Assembly (NCBI GenBank): GCA_037833965.1
Contig: AP031355.1
Location: 13,727,501 to 13,791,500, forward strand
DNA: 64,000 nucleotides
Reading direction: 5' to 3'
From: Marchantia polymorpha subsp. ruderalis
Lineage: Eukaryota > Streptophyta > Marchantiopsida > Marchantiales > Marchantiaceae
Shown here: positions 38,692 to 49,900 of the stretch, one piece after another
How positions within the stretch are numbered: position 1 is the stretch's first letter
Layout of the letters: every line of letters starts with the position of its first letter
Notes under the pieces: model-generated
The model's input: only the letters and a program-made list of their open reading frames with translations
Database searches by the model: none
Told to the model about the DNA's origin: nothing
Translations under genes and position numbers: made by a program

Positions 38692-40555
38692 ATGGCGGGC
38701 TCGTCGATTCAACCCAAAGCGGCTCTGCTCTTCTTCCTCCTCATAATTCTTCAGGTTCCTCTCTTCAGGTGGGAGATGTGACCTTTCAGTTTTTCTGATT
38801 GTACGTCGTACATATCTTTCCCGGTTCGGGTGGGTGTGGCTGTGATTTCCTTTATTGGCCGATGTGGGCTATGCAAGCTCTGGCAGCGCTGACTACGGTG
38901 ATTTGATACTTTGGTCAATTACGACCGCGGAAAGGAAAGTCTGCCATTTATCGGTTTCGGGTTCCGTCTTCGATGCGGGCTCAGGACATTTTACGTATCA
39001 GATTCTGCATGAGCCGCTTTAGATCAGAGTCTCAGATGAGTCTGCAAGAGTTGTCGCGTCTTGACTGAACTTAGAATGCGCTGTCGGGCAAATTTTATTT
39101 CATGTCATCCGAAAAATTTAAAGGAGCGTGTCGCAGGTGCCCCATGACTTTGATGTGTGCAGATTAACTAACGTTTCAAGCTTAGCTGCCACACGATGTT
39201 TAGACTGAGCTTAGCCCATGGCATTAAGTTTGCGTCTTCCTGTGGGCCACAGATTCCGCAACCGCCGATCCGATTATAGTTCTGAAGACCTATGTCTTCG
39301 AACCATTATTCAGTTTTGCAACAACGCTGGTTCGAACTAACCGCTCTTCAATCTCTTGAAGAGCGGTTTGCGGGGATTTGAAACCTGAACCCTTACCTAA
39401 CGGTGTCACTCTTTGCCACCGTGAACACAGGATGCCAACTTTGTCAATAGTAGTCAACCTTAATTAGCAGCAAGCTCAGACTTCGAGACAATCCCGTTCG
39501 TCGTTGGACTTTTCAAAGCAGTTGCCACCCATGGCAGAGCGTGAGGCAGAGCACTTGGCCTTATACTTGTAGAAAACAATATTCCTAGTATAAGACTCCG
39601 AAAATTTACTTCAGAATTTCGCTTTAACTTCTCGGCCGAGAGATGTCCATGCATTGTTGAAAGCGACCTTGACATCACAGTCATGGAGGATACCGAACTG
39701 TATCCAATATTTGTTTGAAATTAGAAGTCACTCGGAGCCTTTTCATAAAACTGCTGTAGCCAGCGTTGATGCATGTCAGCTGCTAATATCAGCAGTATTA
39801 GTTCGTTTCATGGTGTTGTTCGTTTGTGATGATGATATGAGACTTTGTGCTTGTGACAGAGTGCCTTGCTCAACAGGGATCTGTACAACACCACTACAGG
39901 TAACCATGACTCAGGTTGCTACGAGTGGTATCATGCCGGTAGTAATGCAAAAAGCTCTTCTATATCCCGGTGCTTGCGTGGGCCATTTATACAAAGGAGA
40001 CTCTGTAGCTTCTCTGGCTCCTCTCTGGAACAATCTTTTGGAAGAGTACAACTTGACCAACATTACTCCACGTGACGAGTCTTACAAGTACCGCCTGGAG
40101 GTAAGCTGCGCATGGATCTATCAACAATTTGAGTTTTATGTTCATGCTTGGCAAGTATAGCTGTTGTTCTTTATAGAAATGTCGGAACTCCTAAATGTGT
40201 TGTTACGTAGATTATTTTGCAGATTTCATTATGTTTCTGATGTGAGTTTGCGGATCCTGGATTGCAGGTGGTGGCTGGTAGCTACTTCGCAGTCGGAGGA
40301 GCAGTTGTATCCATGATCAAGCCTGGTAGAATGAGCATGTTTGGCATCCTGCTGATCATCTGGGGCCTGATTAAGGATGATCTGTTTGACAGACCCGACA
40401 GGGAGTCCTCCCAACTTGTACATGCCGATTTCATTTTGTTCATTGCTCTGGCTCTTGCAGTTCTGTCTATCAAATATGACATGAACAAGGTAAAGAGGAT
40501 AACCGCGCCCATTGCCAAGCCTCTCAAGAGCTCCAAGAAGTCCAAGATCAACTGA
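38692..40555 (+). CDS. Conserved plant multi-pass membrane protein of unknown function
   Basis: Three exons, 38692-38768, 39860-40100, 40268-40555, encode 201 aa. The N-terminus (AALLFFLLIILQVPLF, residues 11-26) is a signal peptide or first membrane helix. A motif with two cysteines follows (VPCSTGICTTPLQVT), then PVVMQKALLYPGA. The second half has three hydrophobic stretches: VVAGSYFAVGGAVVSMI, MSMFGILLIIWGLI and FILFIALALAVLSI, and ends in a Lys-rich tail (KPLKSSKKSKIN) that would face the cytosol. The pattern agrees with an uncharacterised family I recall from other plants (At3g15110-like), but I cannot confirm this here. A second possible donor at 38754 would shorten exon 1. The first intron (1.1 kb) carries a perfect 13-bp hairpin at 39339-39368. 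Confidence 0.8.
39339..39368. repeat. Perfect 13-bp inverted repeat with 4-nt loop
   Basis: AACCGCTCTTCAA, loop TCTC, TTGAAGAGCGGTT, inside the first intron of the membrane-protein gene. It could fold as a hairpin in the pre-mRNA. Role unknown. Confidence 0.9.
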
Positions 40556-42488
40556 TACATACAGAAGATGATGAACATGAGTATTGTTGCCATGGCAAAG
40601 CTCGAACAATCTTAGCTTTGGTTTGAGATTCAGTTGCTCCTTCGGCAAAGTACTCCGGTGTAGATTATGAGTATTTACGTGAGTGATGCAACCATCTCTC
40701 ATCAGCTGTACATGTCATCGATGTTTCACTGCATATTTTCAACGTGACCCTGCAGTTGCAAGACAAGCGGTTTCCCTCTGATGAGGAATTTTTGATTTCA
40801 GTTACAAGTACGAAGTTTAGTATCAAACTATTTGTAGGCTATTCTGACAGCAGATTGTACTGGTCAGCGCTGACCTTCCAGAGATAGGTTTCTGGTGGTA
40901 GGATCTCCATCGGGGAGGTGTTTTAGGACAAGGAGATAATGTATATCATTGCAGGAGGAAAAAATAAATGCTTATTGTGGCTCGTATCTACTCCGTTTCT
41001 TGTTTCTTTTCGGTCTGATTTAGTCCTCTGGAAGACTGTCACATCTAAGAACCATTCCAGAACAGAATGTCAGAACGAACAGAACGTCACTCCTGCACCT
41101 CACGTGTACACAACAGGAGCAGAATACTGCACATCTTTGTATGATCGGTTTGCGCTGACTGCCGCGGAGTCATATTTACACTCTACACCGAAAGAGCCCA
41201 CGTTTTCCATCACTTCTCTCGTATTTTAGCTGTTTTGCTGTGTCACAGGGTAGTCGTATGACGAGATGAAAATTCTTCTGTTTATTGCCTCATCATTCTT
41301 TCAACGATACGAACTAAAGAACGGCGGAGTCACGAAAGTATTCTTTCCCAGCGGACTAGACCCATACCTCTGGGCAGTTTTCAGTTCCCTTGTCAATCCA
41401 TTCTCGGCGATCGATGGAAATTGGACTCTAACAACAGATCTCGAAGACTCCGTGGCACGATAACTACTGTGACAGGTAGACAGTTGAAATCCAACACACT
41501 CTAGGAGGCAGGGCCGTTTGTGTGTGGAGGTTCTGAGGTAAGGATACCATCTATATTTTCAGAAATTTGTTCCGCTTTGAGAGTAGCAAGGAGAGGAAGG
41601 GACGGTAAGATTGGAGCAGGCACGATGATGAGGCGCCACGTGTGCCGCGACAGGTGGACCGTGCATCTGCCCGGTCATGGTGTCCAGCGTGTGGGGGATT
41701 GGTTTGCTTGCGTGGAACTTTGCCTTGAGTTAGGTTATCGGAAGTGGTGCCACGTACCCACTGAGGGAGGAAGTTGAAAGCACGTGGCAGCGTCATAAGT
41801 GTTTCACTTTGCTGTCGCATTCTTGCCGCTCCGGGTTCTCCACTTCGTCAAACTCTTCAGTTTCTCGTTCGTGTCTGTCGGGAGTTGGAGAAAGCGAAGC
41901 GCATGCGCATCTCACTGGAACATTTTCTTCGAGGTGAGCCTTTGATTTTCCTCTTGTCTTTTCGAAGCAGGAAAACCGGAAATGTGGAGAGTTTGTGCCC
42001 AGATTTGTAGGAATCGCGAGAGTTTGCATTGCTCTTGAAGACAGAATTTCCCGCAACATTCATTCAATACTCTCAGCAAACCTTAGTTTTCGTCGTTGTG
42101 AGGTATCGTTTGCAGCGTCTCTCATTTGCCGACGGTTTCTTATTCGATTTACTTCAGATTTTGGCGGTCCCTGTTTCCCGGTCCTCGTTCTTTGATCTCT
42201 CGGTTTAGTAATAATTGCTTTATCATGATTTTTTGCTTTCATACAGCAACTGGTGTGAGGAAGCCGAGGCATGAAGTTTAGGGAAATCCGTTCTGAACTT
42301 GAGGTTCTTTTGCGTTTCTACAATCAATCTTCATCGCGTTATGTGACTCTTTGATCGTCAGCTTCTCGCATTAGGTGCTTTGGTTCTTCGTTATCACGTG
42401 CCACGTCTTTCGAACTCTCAAAATCTGAAGAGTTTGCTTGCTATCGGTGCAGGATAACGAGGGCACACTGTGAAAGACCGTATACAGT
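40556..42488. other. Spacer and leader of the 148-aa gene
   Basis: 3' UTR of the membrane-protein gene, then about 1.5 kb with no recognised gene. The 41.5-42.5 kb part is probably promoter and 5' UTR of the next gene, possibly with a leader intron. Short open frames have no motif. Confidence 0.45.
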
Positions 42489-42935
42489 ATGGATGCAGGA
42501 GTTGTCAACCGTGCGGAGCCTACAATTCTGACAGCAGATGATCCTTTCAGCACTTCAACGACCACCGAAGTTGCTGATTATACGAGTGTTCCGCCTGTAA
42601 CTGAGGTTTCACTTTCAGCTTCCAAGACCGATGAGAGTGTTGCTGCACCCAAAAAATCGGAGGACTGGACCTACAAGCACAATCCGAATCGCGGAGCAGA
42701 TTACAGCATGGAAGCTCCGATCTTGGCTGAGGATGTAGTGAGAGCAGGAGGTCTTGGCGCTAGGGATGAGCTTGGCCACTTTTTGCCCTCTGCCATGGAT
42801 GCTACAGATTTTGAAGCATCTCTGAGGGATGCGCAGCAGTACGAGGATGTAGGACCTGAAAGGGACGTGCCGAGACCTGGAGTTGGCTTTGTCAAGGATC
42901 AGCAAAACCAGATGGATGGAGTTAGAGAGATTTGA
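42489..42935 (+). CDS. Acidic, hydrophilic conserved-looking plant protein, unknown function
   Basis: A single open frame of 148 aa. It has no signal peptide, membrane helix or cysteine cluster. The first 55 residues are Thr/Ser/Val-rich and look disordered; the second half is more ordered with EDWTYKHNPNRGADYSMEAP, GGLGARDELGHFLPSAMD, DFEASLRDAQQYED and RPGVGFVKDQQNQMDG. Codon use and the phase-stable frame look real, and the block ARDELGHFLPSAMDATDFEA resembles small uncharacterised proteins in other plants, which I remember only vaguely. Do not read a function into it. It could be one exon of a larger gene, but the first ATG and the stop give a complete reading. Confidence 0.65.
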   Translation: MDAGVVNRAEPTILTADDPFSTSTTTEVADYTSVPPVTEVSLSASKTDESVAAPKKSEDWTYKHNPNRGADYSMEAPILAEDVVRAGGLGARDELGHFLPSAMDATDFEASLRDAQQYEDVGPERDVPRPGVGFVKDQQNQMDGVREI

Positions 42936-43762
42936 ATCGGATAGCGTGTAGAAATTATATCGAGAAATCTCGGACGTGTTGCACACAATTGGGAGTCCGA
43001 GACCTTTCTTGTGTTTTGCTTGTACATTATTTTTCTTCTTTCCATTCTCATCAGTCTTTGCTACTCTTTGCAGACTCCATTGTCGTTGAAACTACCAAGG
43101 TTATGGACAAATCATTGGGTGCTCACGCTTTAACACTATCTCTTGTAATATAGAGAACGAAGAAAACTCGAATAACCTTACTTGGATAGGACTAGCATGA
43201 GCTTTAAAACCATTTTTGCACCTCATTGCTCTGAACGTTGACCTTTGCTCGATACGATGATGTAGAGAGCTCAATATTCGGGAGCTCTTGTACTGCCCAT
43301 CGTGATTGTAAGGAGCAAAAGTTTGTTCATTCGGCTGTGTTCAGACAATAACGCCTTCCCAGCTATTGCGGATGAGCATGTTATTATTCTCAAAGAATAA
43401 TAACGTGAATGCCGAAACAGAGAAACCAAGGCAGGACAGATTCGAGATGAGTGTATCTGTTTTCGTACTTCAACCAAAGTCACCAAACCAGCATTGATTG
43501 TGAGCTTTTTGTCTATCACCTTCAGCTCCATCCAATGTTATCCTGTTCTGTACACATCAGCCATTTCTATGAGGTATACTTCGTAGTCTAGACCTTACTC
43601 GAAACATCTTGATTCGGAATATTTATTTTGGCCATGCACGATCGTTTCACAATATGTAGCTTATGAAAAGAAAGTTTGAATCCATGATACCTGGAGTTAA
43701 TACAAGTGACACGTTTGAGAATTTATATTCAAAGGTTTTAGATAGTGATTGACAGATATCAA
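42936..43762. other. Spacer before tRNA-Asp
   Basis: 3' UTR of the preceding gene, then AT-rich sequence. An 11-bp inverted repeat (GTTATTATTCT, loop CAA, AGAATAATAAC) is at 43380-43404. No gene recognised. Confidence 0.5.
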
Positions 43763-43834
43763 GTCGTTGTAGTATAGTGGTAAGTATTCCCGCCTGTCAC
43801 GCGGGTGACCCGGGTTCGATCCCCGGCAGCGGCG
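43763..43834 (+). tRNA. tRNA-Asp (GTC)
   Basis: 72 nt without intron. Acceptor stem GTCGTTG pairs with CAGCGGC through G-C, T-G and T-A pairs, discriminator G. A box TAGTATAGTGG, anticodon loop CTGTCAC with GTC, and B box GGGTTCGATCC are all present. The 3' CCA is not encoded, as usual in nuclear genes. A T6 run follows 24 nt downstream. Position 5-68 is a T-G wobble. Confidence 0.98.
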
Positions 43835-43858
43835 CTTGAATCCTTCTAGCGGGGGCCG

Positions 43859-43864
43859 TTTTTT
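43859..43864 (+). terminator. Pol III T-run after tRNA-Asp
   Basis: TTTTTT 24 nt downstream of the tRNA 3' end, the usual RNA polymerase III stop signal. Confidence 0.85.
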
Positions 43865-44447
43865 GATGTGCTCCTGTTCTCGCTCTCTTTCTCATTGAAG
43901 CTCAGATTTGCTCTGATTTTTATATTGCCTCTCTAGGAGTTTCGGAGATGATTGCTCGACATTTAATCATTCAGTAGGATCACGCCCCCCCTGCTGTTGA
44001 AGTTTCTACTGAGCGGGATTCGAGAAGCGATGGATTTCCCGTGTCAGAGCCTCCCTTGGTTTGATTTCTAATTTTTTAGGAGCGGCATTCGATTCTTCCG
44101 AAAAGATTGTTGTACAAGAGTTCACTGCCCTGATTCCAGAGCTGAACTGCTGTGCTTCGCCTAGAGGCCTACAAGTTCTGCACGACTAATCGTCATTACG
44201 GGAGATGATGAAACCGACATGAGAAGCAGTTGTCGTGCAGCCGTAGAGACCATGGATAAACTTTGCAGCGATCTTTACGACGGGAAATCACACCACCCTA
44301 GTTTGCAGTAAGCTGAAACAGCGGAGAAGTGCTCGAATGTTCCAAGGACGAAAACGAAATAGGGAGTGAAACTAACAGTTTCGGCATTCGTGCACTCCCC
44401 AGCACCCTCGGAACACAATTTGAGCGGCGAAGTTTCGTTGCACAACG

Positions 44448-44894
44448 ATGGATGGCGTCAAAGAAGAGGAGCTCAATGAGCTCTTGTCCGGTGCTCTAAT
44501 CAGGGTTCCTAGCCTGCGTGCCCCTCGCAGACCTGATCCTGCACCCGCCCATCTTGGAGTCATGTTGATCATCGCCGGCATTGCATCGGTCGCTCTCTGC
44601 ATTTACACCCTCGCCACAGCCAAGATCTTGCCTCCGGCAAGAAATCCCTCCGTGGACATGATGAGGAGTGACTGGTACGTTGTGTTTTGTTCAGCATGCT
44701 GGCTGGCTGTCCGTCCATCTTCGGAGTGCTCGAGAGTTGCCGATTCCAAGTGTTGAAATTTGAGAATTGAATTGAGAATGACAATGGTCGAACGACGCAG
44801 GTACTACTGCCTGCTTCTTCCCCTCACTCTTCCGGTGACGCTGGTGGCGATATATCTGCACTGGCTCAGTATGAAGCTGTTCAAGCACGCGTAA
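44448..44894 (+). CDS. PIG-Y-like subunit of GPI-GlcNAc transferase
   Basis: PIG-Y is a small ER membrane subunit of the complex that moves GlcNAc to phosphatidylinositol, the first step of GPI-anchor synthesis. Two exons, 44448-44674 and 44801-44894, join inside a Trp codon and encode 106 aa. Two membrane helices: LGVMLIIAGIASVALCIYTL and YYCLLLPLTLPVTLVAIYLH, followed by the family ending WLSMKLFKHA (animal PIG-Y ends in a very similar KLFRH motif after LLLPITIPV). The N-terminal 35 residues (EEELNELLSGAL..., Pro/Arg-rich) are an extension over the roughly 70-aa animal protein. The family call rests mainly on the C-terminal half. Confidence 0.8.
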
Positions 44895-47800
44895 TCGCAG
44901 CTACGGCATTGTGAGTAGAGGGCTTCGTGCGCGAGACTGCCAATGAGTCTCTTTTGACTGCAGTGGCCGATCGATGTGAATGTGAATTTCTTCTGCCTTT
45001 GAGTCAGTCTGGTGTTGGCGTGCACATGGCCTGTTCCGATTGTCCACCGACATGTCCTGTACGAAGGGCCGAATGCGGTGCTTCTTTGCTTCCGTCAGAC
45101 CCGCGCAAGTAATCGGACGGAATGTCTTCTGCAGCTCTGTGTGACCAATTTTGGATCTCGATTCTGAGGCAGTCGAGATTGCTTTCCTGTCATCTATCGG
45201 AAGGAGTGACAGTAGACGCTCTGGGAGGTGGCCTGAAGCAGGCTTGGGCTTCCACGGGCACACTGTCAATGGGATTCCGCGATGGAAGACATCATTCCGA
45301 TTCTTGAATTTGCGGATGGATTTGCGGCTTGTCACAGCCATGATTTGCGGACACTGAAATGAGACTGGTCAAATACAAATCACCGCATCTGCTTTATTGT
45401 ACAGAAGGAGTATTGTAAGAGCACATGGGGAACAGTAGCAAGTGTTCACCGTTTTAAATATTACTGAAAGTTTTTCTAAACCCTGGCGCGCAGGACGCTC
45501 AGAGTAAGCAAGGAGCGCTTATTTCTAGACTACAAACATGTAAGCGCAACATTCCTCCGGCCAAGCTGGCAGAGAATAGAGCAGGTGGCTGTCAGATGTA
45601 GGTTGATGAGTGAGGCCGGAGATATGCTGTTAACAACCGAGTTTCTACCTCAGACTTTCTTGTACGATCACTCTTCGAGGGGTAGACTTGGTAGAGAAAT
45701 TTTCGACGGGTGCTGTTCAAATTCAGGAGCCGCGAGCTGAGATATCTCTTGTAGCCATATTGTGCCACGATAAAATATCGAACGAGAAGTTCAAATCCTC
45801 TTTCATTTACTCTGCCTGGAAACACTAGTGACTTTCATTCTCGTCGTGCACGGATCCGAAAGTTTTTATTGTCTGGGGCCTTAAAGCCTGCTTCTTAGAG
45901 CTTATACAACACTTCGGTTACAATTGGAGCCAGTATGTAAGTCTCAGTTTGTCCCTTGATTTGCCTGGATTGGGATTAGCTCAAACCCGCGCATCAAACT
46001 GCGTACAAGCACTGTACCCATATTGTATGGGGAAATGACGTAGGCAGCGATCAGCACTCGGGAAACATCAATCCCAGGAAATGAATAAAACGTGATACAA
46101 TTTTCCGGCACCGCGGGAGATCTAGAAACCATACCCTGCAATCACCACTCGAGCAACTGAGTTAAGGTTATCAGTAACCACCCTGGCAAGTAGTCTCGGA
46201 AGAACGAGGGTCGTAACAAAGTCATGAGATATGAGTCAAGGAGACAGTCAGTAGAGAATGCAACTCCCCAAGAACAATTTGGTCATGCAGAAGCGATCAC
46301 TTGTGACCAGACACAGAATGTCTGTGCACACCGTTCCTCAAGCAGATCATGACGAACGCGTTTTCCTTTTCATGTGCTCGGGGTTAAAGGACAAGGCTGC
46401 CCGACCCTTTGGCACTTTGAAGGCTTATTATAAGCAGAAGACTGCAGATCCTCTTATGAGACATGGAGGGAGGAGGCGTGAAGATCACTGCCAATTGAAT
46501 AAAAGCCTACAGTTTCGTGAAGGTGGTGCAGGGCTCCGAGTCTCTTGTACTTGCAACTCTCAGCAGGACATATTAATTGTTTTGAAGCCCAGGCTCATCT
46601 CCCATGAATAGAGAGCGAACTGTCCGTGGTTAGCGAGTCAACCCCCAGAGCTGAAACAGTCACAACAGCTGGATCTGCTTTCCCGGAGGTCGTAATACCG
46701 GCTGCACCTGAACGTGTCCGCGGCTGCATGCTGGGCACAGCGCTTGGAGCTCACAGAAAGACGGACAGGAAATGAGAAGTTCAAAACCTTTGATCGATGT
46801 ATGCTCGAACACAACCGACTCTAGGACTTTCTGAGAATGAAATTCATCGGCATTTTACTGATGGCGATTTTTCAGCAGTCGGAGAGCTCCTCTTCGTAAG
46901 CCTCATCTCATCACTTTTCATTTCATTGGAATAGGGCGAGAAGGGTGCCGGAACTCAGGCGAACCGCTCTGCACTAGGTCAGGTGCTTGGATTAAAAATA
47001 GCTCGTCACAGTGAGTTGTGTAATCGTCATGGAGGTTTCTTCGGACAGCAAAGAGCATAAATGTACTGTCGAGAACGTAGGTATGGATCTCTGGGGTGCA
47101 GAGCTTCGAAGCTTAAGATTGATTTTCACAGGCTACGGCACCATCGGTTGAGCCTGCTCACTTACTGCCGGAAGACTTGGGCTGACACCGACTGTTGAGA
47201 ACACAGGAGGAAGGGAGAGAAAGGAGGCACTAACAGTGGAGCAAAGATCTGTCGTATATCCCCCACAGTGATACTGTACGGGATTCGCCCGGAGCTTATA
47301 CTGCGAGCATGGAGCACTTCTAGTGTCGCTGCAGGCTGCATACGAGCAGGAGCTGGTGCACCTTGATTCCCTCCTCGGCTCTCTGTAGTTAATGTACTTG
47401 TGAATCAAGTGCGGGCTGTCTTTTGGCGGGGACATGGTGAGACGATCCGAGCAGCGGAGGAGCTTACGAGCATGAGCGGTTATAAGCTGATCATGATCAT
47501 CTGCTTTCTCGAGGTTCGGATCATGAGACTCCTGATCATGGCCACCTTCAGCGTTACGGGTAATATAAGCACCTCGTTCGAGTCGGGTTGAAGGGGATCA
47601 TCAAACTCTATAGCAGGTGAGCTCTCGAGGAATCAACTTTTTTCCCGAAGTTGGATGGAGTCAGGAGATTGCAAATTTCTAATCATGGCCGCCACCACCA
47701 CCATCAGTAGCCCTGCATATATTACAAGCATATCAGTCGGATCTAAGGGTGAACGACGTCGGTCCGAGCGGAAGACGTCGACCCAGCTCGGACGTGTCCA

Positions 47801-48259
47801 TTCGAGAGATCACCTGCTCTTCTGCGAAACTTGCTTGAGAAATTCGGTCATAGCCGCGTGAGGCATTGAATGTACAGGCGCTTCCACAGATTTTACATCC
47901 GGTCGATTCAGGCCTTCCACTTACTACTAGCTAAGATCTACTACTGCAACAGCTCTCTTCCGGGTCTCGGCCGACTCTTCCACATGTCAAGCCAGCGGGT
48001 CATGGAATCCGATCAGCTGCTAGGAGCGCACACGGCAGGTGAAATTTTGAGAAATCAAGCCAGGCGTAGGGTAGACATTCTTCACGATCAGGTAGTCGTA
48101 ACACACTGAGTGAGCAGGTGGGGCTGAAATCCCATGAGACTTTGGGCAGCGCACTTTTAGATCTGCTGCGGGTTCCATGAGCTCAGGAGAAGGTTCAAGG
48201 GACAGGTCTTGAGGCGAATTTTGGGTAGTCTGAGAGCAGCGACCTTTACCACTGCAGCC
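44895..48259. other. 3.4-kb spacer without recognised gene
   Basis: Between PIG-Y and the F-box gene. Short open frames on both strands overlap and have no motifs. No RNA gene recognised. The last few hundred bases are the probable F-box promoter and leader. Confidence 0.5.
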
Positions 48260-49570
48260 ATGGTGACTATAGACGAGGATGAGCAAATGCAGCAGATCGA
48301 GCAGGAGGTTGCCGAGAGGGAGTCGGAAGCTCTCTGCGAAATTCTTCCGGAAGATATTCTATCGAGAATCCTGACGAGGCTTCCGATCGAGTGCATATTC
48401 CGTTGCAAGCTCGTGTGCAAAAGCTGGCAAAATCTGATCGATTCTCCCGAATGGAGGAGGTTCCACGCCGACAACAACTCGAGCCCGGTCTGGACACTCA
48501 AGGCCCCGCGCCCCCATAACTTCACCTGGATTTCCTTCGCCAGCCGCAGCCGCGCGAAGAACCTGCGCCTGACCACCTTCTTCCACCCGGAGCGGCACGA
48601 GTGGGTCAAGAGCCCCTGGCACCCGCCGCCGCCTCTGCCCGAGTGCAGCAACTGGATCCTGGCCGACGTCGACGGCGGCCTCTTCTGCTACAAGAGCAAG
48701 GACGTGGACGGCCACCTGCTGCTGTGCGTGTGCAACCCGCTGATGAAGTGCCACAGCGTGCTGCCGCCGCACTGGCCTCCGACGCTGGCGTCCATGGTGC
48801 TGGTGCTGAACCTGGTGGCCAACCGGCGCACCGGGCACTTCCGGTTAGTGGTGGCGGGCGCCTACACGCTGCAGACGGTGGTGTTCGACTCGGAGACGGC
48901 GCAGTGGCGCGTGCACAAGAGCTCGCCCAAGAACCCGCGCAAGATCTGTCGCAAGACGACCTGCGACCTGCCGGCGGGCATCGTGTGGCGCGACGTGATC
49001 TACTACCAGCACAACCACGGCGACGAGGAGGGCCTCGAGGCCTTCGACATCGCCTCCGGCGTCTGGAGCAGCCTGAAGGCGCCGCTGCCGTCGCGCTTCG
49101 GCTACAACGTGCCGCACATTCTGTACATCCACGGCGACCGGATCTGCCTCGTCGGCAGCACGGCGGACAAGCTCACGCTCTGGACGCTTCACGCCGACGA
49201 CGCCGGCGCCGGCGCGCCTGCCTGCCCCTTCACCGGCGCGTCGTGGTGGGAGAAGCGCGACGTGCGCATGCCGCGCGAGCACTCGAACACTCTGTCGCGC
49301 GCCTGGAACTACTACTCCACGCTGTGCCACGGCGACTTCCTGTGCTTCGTGACCAAGGACCGCCACCACCGGTCGCGCGACTGGTTCTACTACAGCCTCG
49401 CCTCGGGCGCATGGAGCCCCAGGCTGGAGTCCGGAGGCAGCCCCAACAATCTGTACGATTGGTTTGCCTGGGAGCCCAGCTTCTCCATCACCGAAGCTTC
49501 GAGCACAGCAAATGTCGCGACAGTCTCCCACGCCTCGCCCAGCACCGCCGCTCCGCTCCGCGAGAGGTAG
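48260..49570 (+). CDS. Intronless F-box protein with kelch-like C-terminal part
   Basis: 436 aa. F-box proteins bind SKP1 and bring substrates to SCF ubiquitin ligases. The F-box is near residues 28-70: LPEDILSRILTRLPIECIFR followed by CKLVCKSWQNLIDSPEWRRF. The rest is the beta-propeller-like region of plant F-box/kelch proteins, with Gly- and Trp-rich segments such as ADVDGGLFCYKS, VFDSETAQWRVH, AFDIASGVWSSLKAP and GDFLCFVTKDR. Start ATG at 48260; the frame is open for 17 codons further to a TTG only. The gene has no intron and is strongly GC-rich at third codon positions compared with all neighbours, which opens long false frames on both strands. The substrate is unknown. Confidence 0.9.
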   Translation: MVTIDEDEQMQQIEQEVAERESEALCEILPEDILSRILTRLPIECIFRCKLVCKSWQNLIDSPEWRRFHADNNSSPVWTLKAPRPHNFTWISFASRSRAKNLRLTTFFHPERHEWVKSPWHPPPPLPECSNWILADVDGGLFCYKSKDVDGHLLLCVCNPLMKCHSVLPPHWPPTLASMVLVLNLVANRRTGHFRLVVAGAYTLQTVVFDSETAQWRVHKSSPKNPRKICRKTTCDLPAGIVWRDVIYYQHNHGDEEGLEAFDIASGVWSSLKAPLPSRFGYNVPHILYIHGDRICLVGSTADKLTLWTLHADDAGAGAPACPFTGASWWEKRDVRMPREHSNTLSRAWNYYSTLCHGDFLCFVTKDRHHRSRDWFYYSLASGAWSPRLESGGSPNNLYDWFAWEPSFSITEASSTANVATVSHASPSTAAPLRER

Positions 49571-49711
49571 CGCAGAGCCGAGAGTCGGATTCGCTCGGGG
49601 CCGCATTGCTGCTACTAGAACGTCTGTCACCACAACAATCTGTACAAAATTTATGCAACTGTACTCATATGTCCATTGAACTCAATCAAAACACGAAACC
49701 AGCTTTACTGA

Positions 49712-49900
49712 TTAGATCCTCTCCACTTCATTCTCATCGTCATCGGACGACTCGTTTTCGCTGCTCTGTTTGCTTCCTTCGTAGACTGTTTGCAGCAGCT
49801 CCAGGTTGGGAACAAATGTGTGCTGAATCTCGTCCGTCTTATTTGGGGTGCCCAGCGCTTGAGAGCCTCTAAACTGCCGTCCTGCTGGCTGCACAGACCT
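49712..49900 (-). CDS. Candidate terminal exon of an unidentified minus-strand gene
   Basis: After an acceptor TTCTAG, the frame reads 62 codons to a stop and ends in an acidic Ser/Glu/Asp tail (SSENESSDDDENEVERI). The tail and acceptor look gene-like and it would be convergent with the F-box gene. I could not chain a convincing upstream exon: a 148-codon frame at 49934-50380 is open but has no family resemblance. No function can be assigned. Confidence 0.3.
   Translation of the reverse strand, partial: RSVQPAGRQFRGSQALGTPNKTDEIQHTFVPNLELLQTVYEGSKQSSENESSDDDENEVERI

Noticed and set aside
19533-49570. SKP1, F-box, OTU and cyclin B genes as a functional ubiquitin cluster
   Set aside because: They are far apart, in different orientations and belong to large families; plant genomes do not usually cluster such genes, so chance is the better explanation.
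48845-49633. 262-codon minus-strand frame opposite the F-box gene
   Set aside because: Antisense shadow of the same GC-rich coding sequence; Val/Ala/Arg-rich and without motif.
48601-49872. 423-codon plus-strand frame overlapping the F-box gene
   Set aside because: It is a shifted frame of the GC-rich F-box gene, rich in Arg, Gln, Ala and His, with no domain; it exists because third positions are G or C.
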